From: Demequina salsinemoris
GTDB lineage: Bacteria > Actinomycetota > Actinomycetes > Actinomycetales > Demequinaceae
Length of the DNA: 64,000 bases
NCBI RefSeq assembly: GCF_000974805.1
Contig: NZ_BBQZ01000003.1
Span: 124,001 to 188,000 of the forward strand
Reading direction: 5' to 3'
Numbering within the stretch: position 1 is the first letter of the stretch; each line of letters begins with the position of its first letter. Below the pieces are notes generated by a model that had not been told where the DNA came from, did no database searches, and was given only the letters and a program-made list of their open reading frames with translations. The position numbers and the translations under genes are program-made. This document shows, one piece after another, positions 24,790 through 31,092 of the stretch.

Positions 24790-25455
24790 ATGTACACCAG
24801 GCCCGTCGTCGTGTTCCCCGAGCTCAGGGACGATGCGGGAGCGGTGATCCCGTACGGTCGTCGGCTGGGCGAGATCCCGGGCTGGCCGCCTGATGATGCG
24901 TACAGCGTCGTCGTCCACCCCGAACGCTTCGAGGTCGCGTGGACCATCGCGCGCGCCATCGTCGACCACCTGGTCGCCACCTACGACGTCGACGTGATCG
25001 AGGATGCCGACCCTGAGGCCGGCCGACTGCCCGGCGTCCGCCACCTCGAACCGCGCGGGCCCATCGCTGACGCGCCCCCTGCGGTGCGCCGCATCGTCCC
25101 CCGGGGGCAGGGCGCACCGTTGACCGTGATCGAGACGGACCACCCCGGCGTCGAGCTGCTCGCGGGCGTCACGACGGGAGCGCTCGCGCCCGTGTGCGGA
25201 TGCGAGGCGTGCGATGAGTCGGTCGAGGAGGTGGCGGACAGCCTCGAGGACTTCGCGTTCGCCGTCGCCTCCGGTGAGGTCTGGGAACGGGTCGAGGGGC
25301 GGGGCGTGAGGTCCGGTCATACGGGACCCGTGAGCAGCGGCTCGGGCTGGAGCAGGAGCGAATCGTGGGGGCAGCGCCGCGAGATCGCATCGCTGATGAA
25401 GCAGGCGACGCCGTTCGCGCCGTGGCCCTTGCGCGTCGACGAGGTGTCGCGTTGA
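24790..25455 (+). CDS. DUF6226-like hypothetical protein
   Basis: A 221-residue acidic soluble protein with no signal peptide. The segments YTRPVVVFPELRDDAG, AYSVVVHPERFEVAWTIA and HLVATYDVDVIED recall, from memory, the actinobacterial DUF6226 family of unknown function. A CGCEACDESVEE cluster near residue 136 has two Cys that could bind metal. The second of two ATGs is preferred as start: TAGCGT (24777-24782) ends 7 nt before it, giving a leaderless transcript; the first ATG (24784) lies only 1 nt from that box. The terminal segment is Ser/Gly/Arg-rich. No functional link to its neighbours is visible. Confidence 0.6.
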   Translation: MYTRPVVVFPELRDDAGAVIPYGRRLGEIPGWPPDDAYSVVVHPERFEVAWTIARAIVDHLVATYDVDVIEDADPEAGRLPGVRHLEPRGPIADAPPAVRRIVPRGQGAPLTVIETDHPGVELLAGVTTGALAPVCGCEACDESVEEVADSLEDFAFAVASGEVWERVEGRGVRSGHTGPVSSGSGWSRSESWGQRREIASLMKQATPFAPWPLRVDEVSR

Positions 25456-25480
25456 GAGGCGCGCCCGCATCGTGCACAAT
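25452..25480 (+). promoter_or_regulatory. Promoter of the MetE-like gene (TTGAGA-N17-CACAAT)
   Basis: TTGAGA (25452-25457) and CACAAT (25475-25480) are 17 bp apart, overlapping the end of the upstream gene. Transcription would start near 25487 and leave about 147 nt of leader before the ATG at 25634. The leader is GC-rich with local hairpins, but I recognise no SAM, SAH or cobalamin riboswitch in it. Confidence 0.5.
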
Positions 25481-25633
25481 GGGCGGCGCAGCGCATCAAA
25501 CGAAGCCTCGGATTCGCCGCATCGTGCTCGACCAGCCCGAATGCGAGCGGAAGTTGCCTGCGACAGCCCGTCGACCCCTGCGTCGACGGCCGCCCGTCGT
25601 CGGGCTCAGCCGTCGCCGCACCCGAGGAGAACA

Positions 25634-26848
25634 ATGAGCAAGCTCATCCAGACCACCACCGCCGGCTCGCTGCCGCGCACCAAGAAGCTCGCGGAGGCCA
25701 ACGCCGCTCGTCCCGTGTCCGAGGACGGCTTCACGTTTGAGACGAACGACGAGTTCGAGGCCCTCCTGCAGGAGGCGGTCACCGACGTCGTGAAGCAGCA
25801 GGTCGAGGCTGGCATCGACATCGTCGGCGACGGCGAGTTCGGCAAGGCGATGTCGCCGGGCCACGACTTCGGCGCCTGGTGGTCGTACTCGTTCCAGCGC
25901 ACCGGTGGCCTGTCGCTGCCGCCCAAGGACGCGCCCATGCCCGAGCCGGTCCGCTCGAGCCCCGGCAACGTGCGCCTCACGTCGATGAACGACCGTCGCG
26001 ACTGGACCAAGTTCGCCGAGGCCTACTTCGACCCGACGTCCGGCGTGCTGCTCGGCGACGTCCCCTACTGGCCCGAGACCTCCGGCCCGCTGACGTACCG
26101 CGGTCACGACCTCGTCTCCGCGGACGTCCGCCACCTGCGCTCCGCGCTCGACGCCAACGGCCTCCAGGACGGCTTCATCACCGCGCTCGCCCCCGGGTCC
26201 GCCGCGCGCATCGGCAACTCGTTCTACAAGACCGAGGAGGAGCACATCTGGGCGTGGGCCGACGTGCTCCGCGAGGAGTACAAGGCGATCGTCGATGCGG
26301 GCTTCACCCTGCAGATCGACGACCCGTCGCTCGCCGAGTCGTGGGACCAGATCAACCCCGAGCCGTCCGTCGCGGACTACCGCGCATTCATCCAGACCCG
26401 CATCGACGCGATCAATCACGCGATCGAGGGCCTGCCCGAGGACAAGGTGCGCCTGCACCTGTGCTGGGGCTCGTGGCACGGTCCCCACACGACCGACCTC
26501 GAGTTCGCGCACATCGCGGACAAGATGCTCGAGATCAACGCGGGCGAGTACTCGTTCGAGGCCGCCAACGCGCGTCACGAGCACGAGTGGAAGGTCTGGA
26601 AGGACGTCCAGCTCCCCGAGGGCAAGAAGATCGTCCCCGGCATCGTCGGTCACTCGACCAACGTCGTCGAGCACCCCGACCTGGTCGCCGAGCGCATCGT
26701 CCGCTTCGCCGAGCTGGTGGGCCCGGAGAACGTCATCGCCGCGACCGACTGCGGTCTCGGCGGCCGCGTCCACGGCCAGATCGCGTGGGCGAAGCTCGAG
26801 TCGCTGGGCGAGGGCGCGCGCCGCGCTGAGGCGCTCCTCAACGGCTGA
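25634..26848 (+). CDS. Cobalamin-independent methionine synthase II family protein (MetE C-terminal-like)
   Basis: A 404-residue TIM-barrel protein related to the C-terminal, catalytic half of MetE. It opens with TTTAGSLPRTKKLAEAN and contains DIVGDGEFGK, LQIDDPSLAE, the zinc-ligand-type segment LHLCWGSWHGPHT and VIAATDCGLGGR with the second Cys. It lacks the N-terminal MetE half, so it is a stand-alone methyltransferase of the archaeal/YxjG-like type, acting on homocysteine or a related thiol with an uncertain methyl donor. GAGGAGAA 5 nt before the ATG is a good ribosome binding site. It has its own promoter and a strong terminator hairpin right after it, so it is monocistronic. Confidence 0.85.
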   Translation: MSKLIQTTTAGSLPRTKKLAEANAARPVSEDGFTFETNDEFEALLQEAVTDVVKQQVEAGIDIVGDGEFGKAMSPGHDFGAWWSYSFQRTGGLSLPPKDAPMPEPVRSSPGNVRLTSMNDRRDWTKFAEAYFDPTSGVLLGDVPYWPETSGPLTYRGHDLVSADVRHLRSALDANGLQDGFITALAPGSAARIGNSFYKTEEEHIWAWADVLREEYKAIVDAGFTLQIDDPSLAESWDQINPEPSVADYRAFIQTRIDAINHAIEGLPEDKVRLHLCWGSWHGPHTTDLEFAHIADKMLEINAGEYSFEAANARHEHEWKVWKDVQLPEGKKIVPGIVGHSTNVVEHPDLVAERIVRFAELVGPENVIAATDCGLGGRVHGQIAWAKLESLGEGARRAEALLNG

Positions 26849-26862
26849 CGCCCGACGTCATG

Positions 26863-26899
26863 AGGCCCGGCTCCCGCACGATGCGGGGGTCGGGCCTTC
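26863..26899 (+). terminator. Intrinsic-type terminator after the MetE-like gene
   Basis: AGGCCCG-GCT-CCCGCA pairs with TGCGGG-GGT-CGGGCCT around a 3-nt loop CGA: two perfect stems (7 and 6 bp) separated by a 3-nt internal mismatch. A short TT follows, the usual weak U tract of high-GC organisms. The loop and 3' arm contain a near copy of the GACGATGCGG motif. Confidence 0.7.
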
Positions 26900-26962
26900 G
26901 TCGTTCCCGGAAGATGCGGGGGTCTGGTCGTCGTCGTCCCCGGACGATGCGCGGGTCGGGTC
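26875..26962 (+). repeat. Three degenerate tandem copies of an ATGCGGGGGTC-type unit
   Basis: CGATGCGGGGGTCGGG, AGATGCGGGGGTCTGG and CGATGCGCGGGTCGGG follow one another at roughly 30-nt spacing, separated by TTCGTCGTTCCCGG-like sequence. The third copy carries the full GGACGATGC motif (26942-26950). A similar array, in the opposite orientation, lies after ndk. Confidence 0.6.
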
Positions 26963-27041
26963 GGGTGTCAGACCCCCGTTCTACGGTCGTCGCCATGGCC
27001 CTCGATCGGGGGCCTCGGCGCATCCTGAGGGGGAACTGACC

Positions 27042-27584
27042 ATGCACACCATCGGCACCCGCTGCATCCTCGTCGATGTCGAGAACCTGCTCGGCTGCAG
27101 CCCCGAGCTCGCCTCCGACGCGGCCTGGGATCTCGCCTGCGAAGGGCTCGTGGAGGCGCTCCGCTATCGGCCTGAGACCGACAGGCTCACCGTCGCCTCG
27201 GCCCCGTCCTGGGCGTTCGAGGCGCGGGCCCGATTTCCCCGGGCACGACTCGTCGTGAGGCGCGGGTCGTCGGGAGCCGATCGTGCGCTGTGCGAGGAGG
27301 TCGATGATGCGGAGTGGATCGCCTCGCGCTTCGCGGAGGTGATCATCGCGAGCGGTGATCATGAGTTCATCGACTCGGTCGTCGGGCTCCGCGCGGCCGG
27401 CGTGCGGACCACCGTCGCGGCGCTTCCGGCCTCGGCCTCGGCCGAGCTGACCGCGCGCGCGGACGACGTGGTATGGCTCGAGCGGCCGGCGGTTCGCCTC
27501 GGTGAAAGCGCCTACATCCGGGTCTCGGGAGGCATGCGCCGCGGAACGCCGGCCGCTCGCGCCGCGCATGCGCTCGCGGCCTGA
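27042..27584 (+). CDS. NYN/PIN-like domain protein (putative RNase)
   Basis: A 180-residue protein with the acidic motifs of the NYN (PIN-like) nuclease fold: CILVDVENLLG near the N-terminus and IIASGDHEFIDSV in the second half, followed by VVGLRAAGVRTTVAAL. These Asp residues would hold Mg2+ or Mn2+ for RNA cleavage. GAGGGGGA about 8 nt before the ATG supports the start. The last 40 residues are basic and may bind nucleic acid. Target unknown. It is flanked by the repeat array upstream and a large hairpin downstream. Confidence 0.7.
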   Translation: MHTIGTRCILVDVENLLGCSPELASDAAWDLACEGLVEALRYRPETDRLTVASAPSWAFEARARFPRARLVVRRGSSGADRALCEEVDDAEWIASRFAEVIIASGDHEFIDSVVGLRAAGVRTTVAALPASASAELTARADDVVWLERPAVRLGESAYIRVSGGMRRGTPAARAAHALAA

Positions 27585-27609
27585 GCGTGGGGGCGTCCGG
27601 ACATGGCAA

Positions 27610-27650
27610 CGCCCGGTGCACGAGTCGCGCCGTGACGCGTGCACCGGGCG
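27610..27650. terminator. Long hairpin after the NYN gene, probable terminator
   Basis: CGCCCGGTGCACGAGTC pairs with GACGCGTGCACCGGGCG around a 7-nt loop: a 17-bp stem with one mismatch. There is no T tract on either side, so it may act as a GC-rich terminator or as an RNA stability element. It is too short and lacks the arms for a tRNA. Confidence 0.55.
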
Positions 27651-28048
27651 TAGATATGGGGCGGCGGGCCAGGGGGAGAGGGGAAGCCCGCCGCCACAGC
27701 TATGGGGGAGGGGTGTCGGTGCCGGTCGACCGAGGGGCTGATGTCTTCATGGCTTCACATTACGTTTCGGTAAAGGACCTCAGAGGATGTCCCAGGGAGT
27801 TATGCGGCAACTCCCAGCAGGCGTGTCGCTGACCGCTCAGCCCTGCGCGGGTCGGGGCCGTGAGGCCGCGCGCGTCACGCCCCATGGGCTGCAGCGTGGC
27901 GCAACCTCGCAAACCGGGACAAAGCGGCATCGTTGTGGCACGATGCCTGGTAGGGGCAGGGAATTGCGACATAGTTCGCGAAAACTCCGTGGGCGTCCTA
28001 GCGTTGTCTTTGATGGCACTTGGCAACGTTCTACAACAAGGGGGAGCT
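27651..28048. other. About 400 nt without a convincing gene; several small dyads
   Basis: No open frame here has both a ribosome binding site and plausible protein composition. The stretch is less GC-rich than its surroundings. It holds GGGAGTT-N7-AACTCCC (about 27796-27816) and GGCATCG-N8-CGATGCC (27926-27947), the latter again built from the GATGC core. A TTGATG-N16-TACAAC pair (28010-28037) resembles a promoter but would start almost at the ribosome binding site of the next gene. It could hold a small RNA or a long 5' leader for the 28049 gene; nothing recognisable supports either. Confidence 0.35.
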
Positions 28049-28372
28049 TTGACCACGCCGAACCTGGCGACCGTAGCCATCCGTCCGCTGCGGCGGCCAG
28101 TCGCACCGTCACGGGGCGCCGTGCCGAGCGCTCGGACGCTCCGGGTCCCCGTGTACTTCCTCATCGAGCTCATCGTCGCGGCGGCACTGGCCTACCTGGT
28201 GTACACCGCGGTCACGGAGCAGTGGTTCTTCCTCGGCGTCGAGTCGCTCACCCATTGGTACATCGACGTGGTTGCCCCGTACTTCGACATCGGACTCTCC
28301 TTCCGCACCCCGCCCGCCATGGGCGTGACGGGACCGGAGATGGTCGGTCGGGCTGTCGGCGTCCTCACCTGA
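28049..28372 (+). CDS. Small single-pass membrane protein, function unknown
   Basis: A 107-residue protein read from a TTG codon that follows AAGGGGGAG at 5-8 nt, the best ribosome binding site in the region; longer upstream reading is possible but has no such site. Residues 1-33 are basic (RPLRRPVAPSRG), residues about 34-56 form one hydrophobic helix (VYFLIELIVAAALAYLVYTA), and the remainder is a short polar-aromatic tail (HWYIDVVAPYFDIGLSF) presumably outside the membrane. No family recognised. It lies 15 bp from the convergent hydrolase gene. Confidence 0.6.
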   Translation: MTTPNLATVAIRPLRRPVAPSRGAVPSARTLRVPVYFLIELIVAAALAYLVYTAVTEQWFFLGVESLTHWYIDVVAPYFDIGLSFRTPPAMGVTGPEMVGRAVGVLT

Positions 28373-28387
28373 TCGGCGGCGCTCCGG

Positions 28388-28990
28388 TCAGAGCGCGCGA
28401 GCGGCGGCGCTGTGGTCCACAGGCTGCGCGACGAGATCCAGCCAGTCCTCCACACGCTGCTCGAACAGGTCCGCCGCGTCCGCGTCGTAGTCGCGCAGGG
28501 AGCGGTCCATGAACATGTGTCGGCGGTCGGGGTAGCGGAAGACGCGCGCCTGGGGCGCACGGAACGTGAGCCCGTTGAGGGCGCCCTCGTCGACCCACTC
28601 GTCGGGATCGGCGAGGTGGATGTCGAGGGGGACCTGGTGGCGCCAGTCGCCGCCGAGCGCCAGCGGCTGAAGCACTCCACCCATCAGCAGGCACCCGCGG
28701 ATGCGCGGGAGGTCCTGCGCGAGCTGCTGCGCCTGCGCCGCCCCGAGCGAGAAGCCCATGACGATGCTGGCGTGGCGGTGCTCGCGGGCCGCGCGGTGCG
28801 CCACCTCGGCGAACGCGTCGTGGCCGATGCTCTGCGCATGAGCCAGACCATCGTCGAGCCTGTCGAAGGTGAGGCCGGCGTACGAGTCGGGGGTGTGAAC
28901 GATGTGTCCCTGTGCGCGCAGGCGATCCGCAAACGACCTCAGACCGTCCGTGAGGCCGTGCGCATGATGGAAGAGCAGGATCTCTGCCAT
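28388..28990 (-). CDS. Dienelactone-hydrolase-family alpha/beta hydrolase
   Basis: A 200-residue alpha/beta hydrolase. It begins MAEILLFHHAHGL, has the nucleophile elbow GFSLGAAQAQQLA with Ser where dienelactone hydrolases have Cys, an Asp in IHLADPDEW and the catalytic His in DRRHMFMD near the end. Length and topology fit small DLH-like proteins. The start at 28990 is chosen over an upstream ATG because the added N-terminus is basic and unlike the family, and because GACACT ends 6 nt upstream (leaderless pattern). Substrate unknown; esters or lactones are likely. Confidence 0.8.
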   Translation of the reverse strand: MAEILLFHHAHGLTDGLRSFADRLRAQGHIVHTPDSYAGLTFDRLDDGLAHAQSIGHDAFAEVAHRAAREHRHASIVMGFSLGAAQAQQLAQDLPRIRGCLLMGGVLQPLALGGDWRHQVPLDIHLADPDEWVDEGALNGLTFRAPQARVFRYPDRRHMFMDRSLRDYDADAADLFEQRVEDWLDLVAQPVDHSAAARAL

Positions 28991-29125
28991 ACGCCCAGTG
29001 TCGCCCGAACCCGAGGCGGACGCGAGTCGAACCAGAGTTGGGCGAGGGCGGTCAGGCAGGCGAGTCGCGGAGCGAGTCTGTGGCCTGCCAGGGGTGACGA
29101 GGGTGCGTCGCGCACAGGTGGCCGC

Positions 29126-29155
29126 CCACGTATGGGCGCCATTGACCATACGTGG
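29126..29155. terminator. 10-bp perfect inverted repeat between the hydrolase and rskA genes
   Basis: CCACGTATGG (29126-29135) and CCATACGTGG (29146-29155) form a 10-bp stem around a 10-nt loop, in the 273-nt gap downstream of rskA and upstream of the hydrolase start. No T tract follows. It could terminate the sigma-factor operon or be an operator. A smaller dyad CTGTGA-CCGT-TCACAG lies at 29212-29227. Confidence 0.4.
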
Positions 29156-29263
29156 ACAGGTCTCTGGTGGTGCCGACGGCGGCGCCTCGTTCTCAGAAGC
29201 GAACCTAGTCCCTGTGACCGTTCACAGGTCTCGACTCGCGGGGTGCCGTGACCGGATCGTTAC

Positions 29264-30052
29264 CTACATCTCGGCGATCGCGAGGGCGTCCGAGGTCGGC
29301 TCCTCGGAGCCTCCCATGGGCTCCTCGGTGACGGCTATCGCGGCGACGTCGTCGAGGCCTGCATGCATCATCGTCATCACCTCGCCCGAGTCGTCGGGCA
29401 TGAACGTAGGGCCGGCCATGGTCGAGCCGTCATCCATGACGAGCCACAGCTGGTACTCCATCCCGTCGTCGGGCATCGGGGTGTCGGCGCACATCACCGC
29501 GACCCCCTCCATCCGGTCCGAGACGATCACGTGAGTCGTGCCGAGGTCGAGGTCCATCGTGTGCGCGTCCGGCGCGGAGACGATCATCATGACGTCGCGT
29601 TCCATCGCTGAGGTGTCGGCGGCGTCCGGGGTCGGCCGCAGCAGGCCCACGCCGACAGCGACCACCACGACCACGGCGGCCGCTGCGGCGCTCAGCGGCA
29701 GCCAACGATGTGCGGGGCGACGAAGCAGGCGCCGTACGGGCGCGATCGTGCTGACCTCGCCGGGACCGACAGCGGCCGCGGGCGCTGCGGCGTCGGTCGA
29801 CGCGTCAGCCGCTCCCGGCGTGAGCTGCGGAGTCGTCGCGATCTGCGCCATCACGCTGGCGCGCAACGTCTTCGGGGGTTCGATCGCCTCGGCCGAGGCC
29901 AACGCCGCCGCGACGTCGCGCAGCGATGCCACCTCGGCGCGGCAATCCGCGCAGGACTGGAGGTGCCGCTCGAAGGCGACCCTCTCGTCGTCCGTCACCG
30001 CGTCGACGACGTAGGGCCCGAGGAGCGAGTGCACGCTCTGGTCGTCGTTCAT
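29264..30052 (-). CDS. rskA: RskA-like anti-sigma factor
   Basis: A 262-residue single-pass membrane protein. The N-terminal cytoplasmic part has the zinc-binding anti-sigma (ZAS) motif H30-x3-C34-x2-C37 in FERHLQSCADC. A linker leads to one transmembrane helix (PLSAAAAAVVVVVAVGVGLL, near residue 115), and the outside half is the RskA C-terminal domain, rich in Met and Asp (MERDVMMIV, TPMPDDGMEYQLWLVMDDG). Its ATG overlaps the sigma-factor stop by 4 nt. It would hold the SigK-like factor at the membrane until a signal outside the cell, in mycobacteria linked to redox state, triggers release by proteolysis. Confidence 0.88.
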   Translation of the reverse strand: MNDDQSVHSLLGPYVVDAVTDDERVAFERHLQSCADCRAEVASLRDVAAALASAEAIEPPKTLRASVMAQIATTPQLTPGAADASTDAAAPAAAVGPGEVSTIAPVRRLLRRPAHRWLPLSAAAAAVVVVVAVGVGLLRPTPDAADTSAMERDVMMIVSAPDAHTMDLDLGTTHVIVSDRMEGVAVMCADTPMPDDGMEYQLWLVMDDGSTMAGPTFMPDDSGEVMTMMHAGLDDVAAIAVTEEPMGGSEEPTSDALAIAEM

Positions 30053-30714
30053 CGTTCCTCCTCCCACATGTCTCGAAGCCTGCTCAAGCCGTCCCGGATC
30101 CGCGCCTTGGCCGTGCCGAGCGGCACCCCGAGCGACTCTGCCACCTCGCGGTGCGTGAAGCCCCGGTAGTAGGCGAGCTCGAGCGCCTGGCGCTGCCGGT
30201 CGGTGAGGGCCGCAAGTCCGCTTCGCACGCGCGCGGCCTCCCACTCGTGCTGCATCGTGTCGATCACGTTCTCCTGCTCCGCGGGCTCGGACTCGGGCTG
30301 GACGCCGTGCGTGCGCAGCCGGTCCGCGTGCGCCTGCTCCGACCGAACCCGGTCGACGGCGCGACGGTGAGCGATCGTGAGGATCCACGACCGTGCCGAG
30401 CCCGCATCGGACCTGTACCTGGCGGCCCGATGCCACACCTCCACGAGCACCTCCTGCGCCACGTCCTGAGCCATGTCGCGGTCACGGACGATGCGGACCG
30501 CCAGGCCGTGCACCGAGCCTGCGACGGCGTCGAACAGCTCCTCATAGGCGGCCTGATCGCCGCGGCCGACGCGGGTGAGCAGAAGGTCCAGCGCGTCGGC
30601 CTCGCGTGGTCGACGGCGCGGGGAGCCGGAGGCTTCGTCCATCGACGACGCGGCGGTGCGGGCGGCGGGATCGTCCCCGTCGCCGCGCACCGCCCTGAGA
30701 TGCCGTTCGCCCAT
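30049..30714 (-). CDS. sigK: ECF RNA polymerase sigma factor, SigK-like
   Basis: A 221-residue group 4 sigma factor. Region 2 is at about residues 50-120 (DMAQDVAQEVLVEVWHRAARY and SWILTIAHRRAVDRVR), region 4 at about 160-215 (LTDRQRQALELAYYRGFTHREVAESLGVPLGTAKARIRDGLSRLR, in pieces). Adjacency to an RskA-type anti-sigma factor and to dipZ supports a SigK assignment, since in Mycobacterium tuberculosis dipZ belongs to the SigK regulon. The first 24-40 residues are poorly conserved and an internal start (Met25) is possible. It overlaps rskA by 4 nt and follows the lipoprotein gene by 18 nt on the minus strand. Confidence 0.88.
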   Translation of the reverse strand: MGERHLRAVRGDGDDPAARTAASSMDEASGSPRRRPREADALDLLLTRVGRGDQAAYEELFDAVAGSVHGLAVRIVRDRDMAQDVAQEVLVEVWHRAARYRSDAGSARSWILTIAHRRAVDRVRSEQAHADRLRTHGVQPESEPAEQENVIDTMQHEWEAARVRSGLAALTDRQRQALELAYYRGFTHREVAESLGVPLGTAKARIRDGLSRLRDMWEEER

Positions 30715-30732
30715 GGCCGTCGTCCGTCTCCG

Positions 30733-31011
30733 TCAGGAGTCGGCGCTCTCCTCCATCATCTCGTCGTCGGACATCGTGTCGTCCTCCATGGAATCGTCCT
30801 CCATCGAGTCCTCGGAGTCCATGGAGTCCTCGGTCATGGTGTCGTCCTCCATGGAGTCCTCGGTCATCGAGTCCTCCGACATCATCTCGTCGTGCGTCGC
30901 GGTCGGCTCCATGGTGTCCTCCGCGTCCTCGGTGTCTCCGCAGCCGGCGAGCATGCCTGCCGCGAGCAGTGCGACCGCCGGAGCGACGATCATCTTCGGT
31001 GCGAGCCTCAT
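30733..31011 (-). CDS. Met/Asp/Glu-rich lipoprotein
   Basis: A 92-residue lipoprotein precursor. The signal peptide (MRLAPKMIVAPAVALLAAG) ends in the lipobox LAGC, with Cys24 as the lipidated residue. The mature part is almost entirely made of SMED/TMTED/SMEDD-type units: about 16 Met set among Asp, Glu, Ser and Thr, with no globular core. It resembles other Met-acid pentapeptide repeat proteins in composition only. A strong AGGGAGGG ribosome binding site precedes the ATG. It lies between dipZ and sigK. Met residues outside the membrane could act as an oxidation sink or bind copper; both are inference from composition and context. Confidence 0.8.
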   Translation of the reverse strand: MRLAPKMIVAPAVALLAAGMLAGCGDTEDAEDTMEPTATHDEMMSEDSMTEDSMEDDTMTEDSMDSEDSMEDDSMEDDTMSDDEMMEESADS

Positions 31012-31092
31012 CGGTTCCCTCCCTGTGCTCGTGAACGGCGGGCGCCGCTCGTGGGGTGTTCGGTGCTGCGGGGGCTCCGGATGGGTCGCGGA

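Noticed and set aside
22732..25479. 915-codon minus-strand frame over the Thr-rich gene
   Set aside because: Its Gly/Arg repeats are the complement of the Thr/Ala codon repeats; the plus strand has a signal peptide and ribosome binding site.
25487..25633. Possible SAM or SAH riboswitch before the MetE-like gene
   Set aside because: The leader has hairpins but I could not match conserved cores of known classes. A covariance-model search would settle it.
27610..27650. tRNA or tRNA-like gene
   Set aside because: Only one long stem; no T arm, anticodon arm or CCA-compatible acceptor.
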